DNA of 64,000 bases from Dugong dugon (Eukaryota; Chordata; Mammalia; Sirenia; Dugongidae): the NCBI GenBank assembly GCA_030035585.1, contig CM057482.1:48775501-48839500 (forward strand), given 5' to 3'. Position numbers and translations under genes: made by a program. Position 1 is the first letter of the stretch. Each line of letters opens with the position of its first letter. The notes beneath the pieces are model-generated. The model was not told the DNA's origin. It searched no databases and was given only the letters and a program-made list of their open reading frames with translations. Positions 48,060 to 58,689 of this stretch are shown here, in pieces.

Positions 48060-48527
48060 CCCACTGATGTTTACCACCTGTTCATCAGTGTATCTTACTG
48101 TGGTGGCTTGTGTGTTGCTGTGATGCTGGAAGCTATGCCATCAATATTTCACATACAAGCAGGGTCACTCATGGTGGACAGGTTTCAGCAGATCTTCCAG
48201 ACTAATACAGATTAGGAAGAAAGGCCTGAAGATCTACTTCCAAAAATTAGCCAATGAAAACCTTACGGATCACAACAGAACACTGTCCAACTTGCTTGCT
48301 TTGGACATGTCATGAGGAGGGATCAACTGCTAGAGGAAGACACTGTGTTTGGCAAAATAGAAGGCCAGCAAGGGCAAGGAGACCCTCAGTGAGATGAATT
48401 AGCACAGCAGTTACAATGATGGACTCGAACATGCCAGTGATGTGAGGATGACACAGGACTAGGCGACATTTCATTCTGTTGTACACAGAGTCACCATGAG
48501 TCGGGGTCTGACCTGACAGCAGCTGAC
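48060..48527 (+). mobile_element. Internally deleted RTE copy
   Basis: The 5' region (CTTACTGTGGTGGCTTGTGT to CACAACAGAACACTGTCC) is joined directly to the 3' region (TTGCTTTGGACATGTCATGA to GACCTGACAGCAGCTGAC). The joint near 48285 differs from the copies at 20968 and 58690. Confidence 0.88.
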
Positions 48528-48980
48528 TGCTTGCTCATCAAGGAAGATTCATAGAAAAGGTCAGAGGCCAGAGTCCCAAGCTTCCAGGTGCCACCAAACC
48601 CTCAAGCCTGCTCCAGGAGAGACCCATCACACTAGGAGTATGGTAGCAAGTACACCTCTTTCACCCTCTCTCTGTGGGAGGTTGGGCAGCTGCCTCAGTC
48701 TCAGCCTCCAACCTGTAAAGCGAGGGGAATAGCTCAGCCATCTCCAAGACCCTACTCTCAATAATCTGTAATGCTTAGATCTCTATTCCTATCTGCACCT
48801 ACAGCTCTGCACACCTGGAGAGGCCCGCATTCAACAAGCTGGAAAGCTAAGAGGTGAGGAGGCTGAGTGGTGAACTCGCAGGAAGAAAAGCAATACTCCC
48901 CGATGAGTGTTTGTCAACTCAAATGAGTCACTCCTCGATGAGTATTTGTCAGTTTTCAAGGTGGTCCTTTCTCATTTACA
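48528..48980. other. Unique intron sequence
   Basis: No gene or repeat recognised. Confidence 0.4.
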
Positions 48981-49220
48981 GCAGTGGTTCACAGGCATAT
49001 CTAATAAGTGGCTGAGAACTAAGTGGGAGACTTCCTGTCCTAAGGCCCATGGTCCCTCAAGGACAGGCTTAAGTCTCTAGGAACCCCCAGAAACTGTCTG
49101 CACAATGGTGCGGGCACATGCCATGATTCATTTTTTCCTCTGGAGAGAGACAGTTCACAACTTGCATTAGCTTTTCAAAGGGGCCTGTGATGCCAAAACA
49201 GTTAAGAATCACTAGAGTAA
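48981..49220 (+). mobile_element. hAT-Charlie-type relic
   Basis: Ends CAGCAGTGGTTCACAGGC and CAGTTAAGAATCACTAGAG are in the CAGTGGTTC ... GAACCACTG style, with CAAAGGGGCCTGTGATGCC inside. MER subfamily not assigned. Confidence 0.6.
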
Positions 49221-49262
49221 GCTGGGCCCACAGAGGTAGAAAGTCTACCACTATTATCTCCC

Positions 49263-49470
49263 TGGAGTACCTGGGTGGTGCAAACACTTACGTGCTTGGC
49301 TGTTAATCAACAAGTTGGAGGTTCGAGTCCACCCAGAGGCTCCTCAGGAGAAAGGCCTGGTGATTCACTTCCAAAAAATCAGTCATTGAAAATCCTACAG
49401 AGCACAGTTCTACTCTGATACACATGGACGCTTCATGAGTCAGAGTTGACACCACGGCAACTGGTTCTTA
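49263..49470 (+). mobile_element. AfroSINE, long type
   Basis: ACCTGGGTGGTGCAAACACT, GAGGTTCGAGTCCACCCAGA, AGAAAGGCCTGGTGATTCAC, and GGCAACTGGTTCTT at the end. Confidence 0.93.
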
Positions 49471-49790
49471 TTATTTTCCTGGGTTGGGGGTGGCGTGATA
49501 GGACCATAAGCAAGTGGCTTAACAGCTTCATTACACCCTCAGTGAGACACCCCGGCACACCTGGTACACTGCACTGGATCACCTTGGAGGTGGGGGGGGT
49601 AGTATGCCGGCTGCCATGGCAACCACACAACTGGAAACCCAGAGCATCAGGGCTGCAGAAGAAGGGAGGAGAAGAGAGAACCAACCAAAAAATAAAACAT
49701 ATTCTAACTCAGTCTAGAGACCCACCACCCTCCTCTTCTCACATCACCAAAGCAACTGGTGACCCAGCCCCCTCCCCACATTCACACCTG

Positions 49791-50352
49791 TGAGGAAGAC
49801 AGCCTCAGAGCCCAACTCTTCTAAGAGACACTTGCTCTGGCTTATTCTCCTACACCAAGCAGCGTAAGCTGCTCATTCTTCTGGAATTGTCCTTGACAAG
49901 ATAACCACAGAACAGGCCATAGATGGCCTCAACCAGTTTTAGCAGGTTTTTTATGCCATCTTAACACTTCAAGTGACCTATCAGCTCATTAGGTAAAAAA
50001 TACATATTAGCACCCCACCTCTGGGTGGAGACTTAACATGCTAGTGAAGGAAAACCCACCTCAACCTCCACCCTGGGGGATAGAACACTTGTCTACAAAA
50101 AATGCATAGTCATCTCCAAGCTCTGAGTGCCTGCGCGAAGGTCATCCTGAATATTCACGATAAATTTGCATTTCCTTGTCTGCTCTCTATAAAAGTCCAC
50201 CTCCCCAAGCTGCCTGGGAGCAGTCTTGGAGGCAACAGCCCTGACTGCTCTTTTCCTTGTGCAGTGAAATAAAGGCGTCTTTCTGATCTCCCACCTTGGC
50301 CTCTTGTTTATTGGCTGTAACAAGTCATGCTGAGCAGAACTTGGGGTTTCCA
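49791..50352 (+). mobile_element. Solo LTR, ERV1-type, with 4-bp duplication
   Basis: A 562-bp LTR fossil that looks whole as a solo LTR, TGAGGAAGACAG to GGGGTTTCCA. It has a TATA-like CTCTATAAAAG near 50186 and AATAAAGG near 50270, in the usual promoter-to-polyA spacing. CCTG flanks it on both sides (49787-49790, 50353-50356), the 4-bp duplication of gamma-type ERVs. No internal region is present. Moderate age. Confidence 0.85.
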
Positions 50353-50356
50353 CCTG

Positions 50357-52144
50357 GCAACACCTGCAACCGCAGCTGAAGCAATGTATGGACTATTTCT
50401 TGAATTATTCCAGTCAGAGTTCAACTGCCTATGCCAAAGTCCCCGCTTAATGTTCGTTAGAGGTGAGGGTACTTGTTTCAGACATGGAACAGTGGGTGTG
50501 AAAGTATTTTGAGAAATCAAAGCACTTCATCCATGTGTAAGGTAGTGCTTATTTTGCTGAAAGTATGCAGGAGGTGCTCCTCTCCCCTCTGCACCTCACC
50601 TCTGCCTCCACTCATGGATGGTGCGACAGATGACCACGGCCTCAATGTCACCTATGAGGCCAGACATTGGTCAGCATGCACCAGGTCCAGCCATTGTCAG
50701 CACTTCTATCGTTTCAGTCTTCAGCAACATAGCATACTATATTTTTATTCATTGAGGCCCTCTTTAGGATCTTTGTCCTAATTTAACCAAGGTGGACCAC
50801 AATGTACTTCTAAAGCATTTCCATAGAAAGAAGTTGATAAGCAAATGATACAGATACAACTTGTGTATGCAAACCTACTCTGCAAATATCAAGGTATGCT
50901 TCAGCAAACATTTACATCCATCTACTATTTATCAGATGGTCTGCTGTAGTGTAAGGGAGTGAAAAACTAATGAGATGAGTCCTCAAAAGCTTTATAATCT
51001 ATTGGCAAGAGCTGCGCTTGCATGCTTCTAGCTATAGTCTCCTCTTCCCAGTGCCTTCTAAGGATCAGGTCAGATTATCCTTTCCATCGCCTCGTCTTTG
51101 CTTTGGAAAATGGAGCACTCTCCCTAGCCTGATGTCTGGGCGTCCCATGAACCATCTGCAGTGCCAGCCTTGTCTCTTTCAGTTACCAGATTCCAAACAA
51201 ACTAAACTAGTGACTATTTTCACTTCCAGGCCTTCAATCTTGGCACTATTTCCAAAATGTCCAGGAAATAGATGTTAAAAGAAAAAGAAAAAGAAAAAAA
51301 AGGGGTGGGGAGGGACTCTACGGTTAAACAAGTCTGACACCTGCAGCATTAAACAGTTTTCCTTACTGCTTTTACATGCCCTGTCAACCCCTAAGAGGGG
51401 GCTAGAGCATAATTCTTTCTAAAGTTTATTTGGTCCTGAAGACCCTTTCCTACAGCACATGTCCTGTGACTACTGGTCAGCTGGGACTGAGGGGTGGACG
51501 TGGAGCTCCAAGGCCTGGCTCGGCTTCTAGCTCTGCCACTTCTGTATGTGAGTCCTGTATTCGTGTTGGGGCAAGGGCAATGAGCAAAGAGACACAACCC
51601 TCCTCTCCTGGAGTCCAGTGGGGAAGACAGAGACTAATGGAACAGTCTCACAAAGTTAGAACTATAAACACAAAACTGCTAGGAAGAAAAAGTCAAGCCA
51701 GAGGAAACTGAGCGGGCTTCCTGGTGTCAGGGACTTCTGAGCCGAGAGGGAGGGTGATGAGGAGACTGAGAGTGGGCAAGTGGGTAACAGTATGTGCAAA
51801 AGGCTGGGCAGTGAAAAGAGCAAAGGTCATGTGGGGAGTTTACAGGGCAGTGGGGCTGGGGCTCAGGGAGCCACAGGAGGCCAGACCAAGGAGGATCCAG
51901 AAGGCTAGTTGGATTTTTTTAAAGTCATCAGTGGTGTCCAGATCAGACATGTATTTCATAGGATCCCTTGGTAGTGTGGAGAGCAGAGTGGTGGGAGGCA
52001 AGGGTGCCCACAGAAGGTCAGTTAGGGAAGCCATGCAGTGGGCAAGGGAAGTGAAGAAGGGAGCCTGGCCTGGGGCAGGGGCGGAGGTGGAGATACAGAT
52101 ATCGGGCAGAGGAGAGTTGTACAAGAGGTAAATGGACCCAACCA
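50357..52144. other. Mostly unique intron sequence
   Basis: Possible weak MIR/L2 at 50900-51000. An A-rich stretch near 51275-51300. No exon. Confidence 0.4.
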
Positions 52145-52307
52145 GTAATCAGCTGTCAACAAGTCAATTCTGGCTGATTTTCAATGGCTGATTTCTTGGA
52201 AGTAGATCACCAGGCCTTTCTTCCAAGGCCCCTCTGGGTGGACTTGAATTGCCAACCTTTTGGTTAGCAGCCAAATGTCTTAACCATCTGCACCACCCAG
52301 TGACTCC
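52145..52307 (-). mobile_element. AfroSINE, long type, tail-truncated
   Basis: GTAGATCACCAGGCCTTTCT, GGGTGGACTTGAATTGCCAA, CTGCACCACCCAGTGACTCC; part of the 3' region is missing. Confidence 0.9.
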
Positions 52308-52619
52308 AGGTGTACTCAGTCTAATGAAATTCTTGAGAGTGGGGATGTACTAAATAAGGGGCACAGTGAGCAAATCCCATCTTCATTGCTAACTGTGTGA
52401 TAAGGATCAACATGAATCCAATTCCCAAAGTGTGGAAATGGGCCCAGACCCCACCTCTTCACTTCCATCCTCATCACCAGCTGCTCACACAGCATACCCT
52501 CTCTCCGACCCTAGCCACCCAAAGCTGGGTCAGAGCTCACAAGTTAGAAGGACACCATCTTTCAGACCAGCTGCCTATGCAGCATTTCCCTGAACCAGGA
52601 CATCTTCTTTCAGACTGCC

Positions 52620-53110
52620 AAATAGGCAGATACTCACCCTTACTTGTTCTCACTGCCCCTGTGGGCTTGTTAATTCTCTGGAACAATGCATAGAATCTCA
52701 CAGAGAATATAGTATACAGGGACAGATTACCCAATAAGTAAGGTATACACAGGCTTAATTGTGTTTGTTTACTAATCTGTAGTGCAGATTTAGTTAAACC
52801 CACGTGAAATCGTGCACTACAGATTAGTAAATAAGCAATTACTGTAAGCCCTTGTGTACCCTGCTCACTGGTTAATCTGCCCCTGAGCATACTTATGATT
52901 ACAGCTTTATTATAACCAAAAAGTATACAAACAAAGAGACACATAAGGTGAGGTGGGAGAGGTTGCAGAGCATAGCTTCCACGTCCCAAAGCAGGACACA
53001 TGATTCTCTCCAGTGCATGATCACCAACCAGGAAGCTCCTCTGAGCTTCAGGGCTCAGGGCTCTTATCAGCTTCCACATAAAGCCATGATGGATTACATC
53101 ATGCCTCCTG
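52620..53110 (-). mobile_element. Probable ancient LTR relic, split by a palindromic element
   Basis: AATTCTCTGGAACAATGCAT and, after the insertion, TTATGATTACAGCTTTATTA, GGAAGCTCCTCTGAGCTTCA and AGCCATGATGGATTACATCA recall an old ERVL-type LTR in reverse. Broken fossil; assignment from memory only. Confidence 0.4.
52718..52884. mobile_element. Palindromic hAT-like MITE
   Basis: The ends AGGGACAGATTA and TAATCTGCCCCT are inverted, and the whole element folds on itself. The inner arms TTTACTAATCTGTAGTGCA (52768-52786) and TGCACTACAGATTAGTAAA (52813-52831) are perfect 19-bp complements around a 26-bp loop. Possible 8-bp target duplication TAGTATAC / GAGCATAC. Confidence 0.8.
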
Positions 53111-54489
53111 AAGCTTAGTAAGCATCTGGCCCCCAGGTGGTCCTTCTTGGTCTGGTCAGCCCTCATTCATTAGCCTCAGTTGCTGGTATGGCTCAAAATA
53201 ACTGAGAATAATGGCCAAATTGTTTTTGTCAAAGTTATTCCACACCTCAAAGGGAGGGACGGAGGACTGGAGATGAAGGCTTCTCATAGAGACAGGGAAT
53301 GTCGTAGGAAGTCCAGATGCAGTGTCAAAGATGGAGCTTTTGCTTTGAGACATGTTGAGTTAGAGATGCCTTTGAGACTCGAAGTTGAAGTGTTGAGCGT
53401 GCAGGTGAAATAATAAAAAACTGTCTTTTAAATACATTTTAAAATGCAAACTTTTTACCAATTAATCATAGTCATTCCATTGCTCAATCAGAACAAGTGG
53501 GTGTTGTTGGAAACGTGAAAAGACAGCTTGCCACTATTTTCCAAGTTGCCGAGAGCAAGAGCAATGGTTTACTAAACCACTGCAGAGGATGGCTGGAGAT
53601 TGCTCCTCTCCCCACGTAAGCACGTTCCCCAGGCCCTGGGCAGCAGCCCTCCCCACCTCCCACCCGCTACACAGTTCATCAACCCCTAAGACCAATCTGG
53701 TCACTTACTGTCTATGTGCTTTTATTTGCCAGGAACTTTTTGTTTGTTTGCACTTCTAATGGCTCTGGCACACAAAGCTGTCAGATAAAATTCCATCTGT
53801 GGTTCGTGGAAAGAGCTGCTTCAACGTTGCATCACTGCTGGAAGGAAACCTAAGCTTTGATTAAACTCTGGGGGCAAAGTCCCACTTTACACAACAGAAT
53901 GCCCACTATGATGCTTGCAACCACTTTCCAATTTCTGAGCTTGAAGGCCCTCAAGTGAAGCATCAAACCGAAGGCTCCCACCACCCCAGAAGGAGCCACC
54001 AGTGCCTCCCTAATCACATCTTTATCCTCCCATTTCCATCATCAAGTTGGCTGAGAACTGAAAGGAAGGAAAGGGCTGAACCGGAATCATCACGCTGAAA
54101 TGTAAGGTTTGGATGACATAGGCAGCAACATATAAGCCAGCTTGGAACATAATCAGAACAAGTAATTTGAAAAAAATTTGTAAGCCCTTTCAGCTATTGG
54201 CCGATGCTTCTGTAACATCCACCCTTCTCCAGACTTTTGGCGAAAGAACAAGTTAAAAACAAATGCTTTCAGTTTGCTTAAATGACAACCCTTGGAAAAA
54301 CCCAGTGACTGATACTGCACGTAAGGAACACTTGGCCTGAGCTCCCAAGGATAGGGCTGATCCACAAAGCAACTCGAGCAAAACGGCTTTTTTCAAAGAT
54401 GATGAAAAACATCAAGGAAGGGTAATTAAGAATGTAAGGAAAATGACTGCACAATTCTGGTACAGGATCAGTGCAAAAACATGCTTAAT
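53111..54489. other. Unique intron sequence, possibly partly conserved
   Basis: No repeat recognised. 53730-54330 has TCTAATGG, a TCF-like GCTTTGATTAAA and other AT words. No exon. Confidence 0.4.
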
Positions 54490-54836
54490 AGATGTGTGTG
54501 TGTGCATGCGTGTGTGCATGTCTGTTTGTGGGTGTATGATGTGTATGTGTGCATGTGTGTTTGTGGGTGCATGATATGTGTGTGATGTGTACGTGTGCAT
54601 GTGTGTTTGTGGGTGCAGGATATGTGTTTGCATGATGTATATGTGTGCATGTGTGTTTGTGGGTGCATGATATGTATGTGTGATGCATGTATGTGTTACG
54701 TGTCTATGCATGTGTGCTTGTGGGTGTATAACGTGTATGGTGTGTGTGTGAGAGAGACTAAAGAAGAAAGTTCTGTCATTATCTCTCCTCCCCACTTTGT
54801 TTTGTTGTGTGTGTGTATGTGTGTGTGTTTGTTTTT
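54490..54836. repeat. TG-rich minisatellite
   Basis: The word GCATGTGTGTTTGTGGGTG returns at 54516, 54551, 54597, 54647 and 54708 (spacings 35, 46, 50, 61) with small changes, in a TG/CATG background; a (TG)n tract follows near 54805. Minus-strand His/Thr-rich frames are shadows of this. Confidence 0.93.
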
Positions 54837-56640
54837 GAAACAAATGTAGGCTCGATGGCTCGATCAGCTTTTATGTGATATAGGGTGGAGTGTAAATTCC
54901 ACCACCGAAGGAAGCCCTTCTATACACTAGGGACTGAAGCTAATTAACTACCATCTGCATTTGATTGAACTTTATCCTAAGTCCTATAACATTCATTTCC
55001 AGTTTGGTCATTCAAACATAATGGTGATTTTACATTCTGATGTCTCCCACATAATATTAAATCATTTTTCCTTTTATTAATAATATTAATTATACAGCTC
55101 CCCAAATGCAAAGGTGTCACATAAGTGCTTTGCTAATACAGAAAAACGTTCTGATGGACTGCAATAAAAGATAAGGCTAAATACTTATATAAAACAGCTA
55201 ATTTGGCCAAATATTTCATTGAGATGGCTGGGCAAAGTAAATATTAGTCAGACTGACAACTAATTGATTTGGTTTGCATGAAAACTGGACTAATTTAAAC
55301 AGAGGTATTTCAGTTGTGATTCTGAATTCATAATTGGTTCAGATGTCTATATGCTTTCCCTGGGGCTAAAAGTTTAATTAGAACAGTGAGAAGCCCTCAG
55401 CCAATCACGTGGAGGCTACAGCCAGGGCTGGAATGTGCTGCTGTTTACCTTCTCTCCCTTTCTTCTTTATTGGCAGGATGCTTTGATAGTGGCCCTGCCA
55501 GGAGCTTATTAAGAAGCTCTGTGTAAAAAGGATTTTTACTTGAAAAAATTAACTGCCACAGCCTTTGCCTAGGAAGCCTACTCTTCCTTCTGTTTCCTTC
55601 AAGGAGTCAGCTGGCGACTGGGAATACCTGGCTCTCCGACTCCAACTCCGTAAAACGCAACATTAAGCACACTGAAAACGAGCAAGCCAAGCAGCTCCAA
55701 TGCTGGGACGGGGGAGGCGGTGTGCGGATCCCCCCTCTCTGTTCTGCCCGTGCGCTCTCGAATGGGTCTCCCCTCCCTGGCTATGTGGTGGGCCTGCCCT
55801 AGCAGACCCTGGGCTGGGCCTCTCCACATTCCCCAGGGCTCCGGGCCTTGCACCCAACAGATGCACAATTAAAATTTTTGGAAGGAAGGGAAGAGTAGTT
55901 AGTTGATTGCCTTTAAAAATTTTTTAAACTTCAAAAAGAGGATGTTAGACAAAACACAGATGAAGTATCATTTTCTGATTTCTACTTTGTTCTAACATTT
56001 AAGAAACAGCTTAATTCTTGGAAGCCACCGTGGAAAAGAGCCATGAAGGCCACTGTCCCAGCATCTATTCTCAGAGATTGCCCATAGGAGGGCTTCCCTG
56101 GTGTAGACAGCTTGCTCCTAACTATCTGGTGGTAAAAATTTAATAACTCAAAAAGACATCAGATGAAGAACAAGCATGCTGTCTTCACAGGACAGATGAA
56201 TTGCTTCCTTAAAGGGAAAGTGTGGAGGAGAACTGAAGCAACTTCCTTCCTGGCTTAGAATCTTCTCCAAACTTTGACAGATGATGGGCCACTCTGAGTT
56301 CACCTCTTGCCCTGCAGCCCCACAGAACTCACACCTCCTCTATGAGCAAAGTCCTGTACTTCCTCACTGAGCCCCCTCTCGACTCTGTTTTTCACTAGCG
56401 CTAATTTGGCTTGCCCTCCTCCAAGTAGCCCATTATGTGGGAATAAGCAACTGACAAGCTGGCTTTACTTCCTAGAAGAAAAGATCTACCGCCCCTTTGG
56501 AAAAAAACATTCTTTCAAGTTCCATGGTGTGAACAAAAGTAGATGCAATCACAGCACCGTATGAGGTGAGCTAATGTACGTTAAAGTGTCCAAGCTCATA
56601 ATAATCCCTTAATAAAGATGAAGTTTTATATTTTATCTTT
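54837..56640. other. Repeat-free block, candidate conserved noncoding DNA
   Basis: 54850-55590 has no recognised repeat, and carries many homeobox-type TAATTA words, TGGCCAAATA and CCAATCACGTGG (CCAAT beside an E-box). The rest is ordinary unique sequence without exons. Confidence 0.45.
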
Positions 56641-56664
56641 ATCTTAAATACAAAGATACATTTC

Positions 56665-56842
56665 TATCTATCCATCCATACACAAACATAAACACACACA
56701 TATTCATCCATTCAACCAACCATCCATCCATCCATCCATCCATCCATACACACACACACATCCATCCACCCATCCACCCATCCACGCATCCATGCATCCA
56801 TGCATCCATGCATCCATCCATCCATGCATCCATGCATCCATC
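56665..56842. repeat. (ATCC)n microsatellite, imperfect
   Basis: CATCCATCCATCCATCC with ACAC and ATGC interruptions. The minus-strand Trp/Met/Asp-rich frame is its shadow. Confidence 0.95.
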
Positions 56843-57306
56843 TCTAAAAATGAATTCAGAAATAATATAAGATATGGCTGTCTTGTCACACAGCACACTT
56901 AGATAAATGAGCTCCATGCTCCATGGGGACCACTTCCTCATGTGCTTCAAATCAGAATACCCAGACCGATGAACCAGAGAAGAGTAGTGTAGTACAGTAC
57001 CCGGGAATAAACCATCTCTCCCATCCTCTCCTGCTCAGTCATTACAAAAGAAGCCAGGATTATCAGTGGGGTGGTTTTGGGCGACACCAAGAACCTGTTT
57101 CTCCAAGAAAACCTTATTATAAATCCTTTCTGGGATGAGCTGAAATAGTATTGTGTGCCGGTATGGGGACCCAAACTAACATTAAGCACAATGCTGGTAA
57201 GAGAAGATGGTTTCCGTGTTCTAAAACTATAATTTACCAATGACCACACTTCTTTGTTGTGGCTGCTACTGCTTTTCATGTGAATTTACATTTCCCTCAG
57301 AGCTCT
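56843..57306. other. Unique intron sequence
   Basis: No gene or repeat recognised. Confidence 0.4.
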
Positions 57307-57472
57307 GGTGCCTTAGCGGTGCAGTGGTTAAGAGCTCAGGCTGCTAACCAAAGGTTGGCAATTCAAATCCACCAGCCCCTCCTTGGAAACCCTATGAGGC
57401 AGTTCTACTCTATCCTATAGAGTCTCTATAAGTCAGAATCTACTTGATGGCAACAGGTTTGGTTTTTGGTTT
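57307..57472 (+). mobile_element. AfroSINE, short type, with target duplication
   Basis: GGTGCCTTAGCGGTGCAGTG to CTTGATGGCAACAGGTTTGG. CAGAGCTCT flanks it at 57298-57306 and 57473-57481, an exact 9-bp duplication. Confidence 0.96.
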
Positions 57473-57539
57473 CAGAGCTCTAGTTATCTTGTGACACACT
57501 ATATATTTTCCTATTTACTGTTTCATTTTCTGTCCCCTA

Positions 57540-57655
57540 TGCTGCCTGTTCCATGGGAATGGAAGCCCCATGAGAGCAGTCACTGCTGGGAACAGAGCCT
57601 CATGCAGAGCAGGTATTCCAAAAATGCTTGTGGAATGAACGAACTCATCAAAGCC
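57540..57655 (+). mobile_element. L2 LINE 3' end
   Basis: GGAAGCCCCATGAGAGCAGT, CAGAGCAGGTATTCCAAAAA, TGTGGAATGAACGAA. Confidence 0.75.
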
Positions 57656-57773
57656 TCTCTTGGTTGTTTTAAATTTTTAATCTTACCAAGTATCTATTGA
57701 CTGATATTTGTCAAATATTAATCTCAAAACTATGCAGAAAGGAAGCATAACTAACTACCCAATAAATAAGAAC

Positions 57774-57982
57774 TGGAGTCCCTGGGTGGTGCAAAGAGTT
57801 AATGCACTCAGCTGCTAACTGAAAGGTTGGAGGTTCAAGTCCACACAGAGGCACCTTGGAAGAGAGGCCTGGCAATCTACTTCCAAAACATCAGTTGCTG
57901 AAAAACCTTATGGAGCACAGTTCCACTCTGACACACATAGGGGCTCCAGGAGTCGGCATCAACTCACAGCAATTGGTTTTAA
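57774..57982 (+). mobile_element. AfroSINE, long type
   Basis: GGAGTCCCTGGGTGGTGCAA, GAGGCCTGGCAATCTACTTC, CAACTCACAGCAATTGGTTT. Confidence 0.94.
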
Positions 57983-58548
57983 ATATGAATTATATCAAAA
58001 CTTTTCAAATTACATTTGTTTTCACCTTAAGCATCATACAAATTTTTAAGGGGAAAAAAAGTTTTATTTACTGCACAAGTTTTTAAATTCATGGTAACCA
58101 TTAAGGTATGTGTTATGACAACCACAAAAACATCCACCTGCCCAATCTCTACTTTCGTTATTAAAAAAATCACTTGAAATGCCTAGTGTTTTTTGCCTTT
58201 ATAGGTAGTATTCACATACTTCTCCCCTTGACATTATTGGGTATTTTTTAATTATTAAGAAATATTTGAAATATCAATAGATCTGTATTCACTTGATGGT
58301 TGCTTCAAATGAAGTCAAGAATTTAAATTCTCAAGTCCAACAAGACACCCAAATATTTGGAGCATTTAGATGGCCTGATGTATAGCCTCACATCTGTCTT
58401 GTTTTATTAAAGGTGATTTGGAGAAATGATGACTATAAAGAGTCATGTTGAAATACAGACTCTGCCATTTTTAGAACTACAGAGTCGTAAAAAGCAAATG
58501 ACACTTCAGCCCTCGAGGAAACCCCTTGTGTAGGGCAGAAGTCTGTAC
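57983..58548. other. AT-rich unique intron next to a PCSK6 exon
   Basis: Donor-side intron of the exon at 58549-58653. Nothing recognised. Confidence 0.4.
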
Positions 58549-58653
58549 CTGTGGGTCCATCCTGAGGAAGGTATGGGGCCCTCTGCTGCTCAAGGTCGAT
58601 CTTTTAAATGTTTTGCTGTGATAAAAATGGTAGTAATTTTCCAGGTTTCCAAT
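58549..58653 (-). CDS. PCSK6: PCSK6 coding exon, prodomain middle (probably coding exon 2)
   Basis: This 105-bp, phase 0-0 exon encodes 35 residues starting IGNLENYYHFYHSK and ending FLRMDPQ. It is the second half of the PACE4 prodomain, the intramolecular chaperone that must fold the protease before being cut off. The acceptor is TTTTGCAG directly before ATT at 58653. The donor is CAG followed by GTACAG below 58549. The only differences I recall from human are conservative, such as Asn for Asp after LE. An open frame runs on past the donor in the raw sequence, but homology stops exactly at the splice site. The exon sits alone: the next one downstream is 33.9 kb away, and an RTE-derived repeat begins only about 40 bp upstream of its acceptor. 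Confidence 0.95.
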
Positions 58654-58689
58654 CTGCAAAACAAGAAGCAGGATATCATCAATCAATAC

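Larger units (their letters stand above)
19711..58653 (-). other. PCSK6: PCSK6 gene body, visible part (five internal exons, both ends outside)
   Basis: PCSK6 (PACE4) is a secreted, heparin-binding calcium-dependent serine protease of the furin family that cleaves precursors after basic motifs, for example TGF-beta-family proproteins. The five exons found are collinear on the minus strand and join in frame: 105, 111, 144, 77 and 89 bp. Their peptide tracks human PCSK6 from about residue 100 to 274 as I remember it, and fits PCSK6 better than PCSK5 (NLENYYHFYHSK, KRRVKRQ, ERNHPDLAPNY). Introns between them are about 33.9 kb, 1.15 kb, 0.86 kb (excluding exons, 975 bp) and 2.4 kb. The first coding exon (signal peptide, start of prodomain) is not between 58653 and 64000, and no later exon is seen below 19711, so the gene continues off both ends. 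No promoter or CpG island is in the window. Confidence 0.96.

Noticed and set aside
52537-53166. Longest non-LINE open frame (209 codons, minus)
   Set aside because: It runs straight through the palindromic hAT element and an old LTR relic, has no known domain and no splice context; chance frame.
54412-54843. His/Thr-rich 143-codon minus frame
   Set aside because: Pure translation shadow of the TG minisatellite.
56639-56950. Trp/Met/Asp-rich 103-codon minus frame
   Set aside because: Translation shadow of the ATCC microsatellite.
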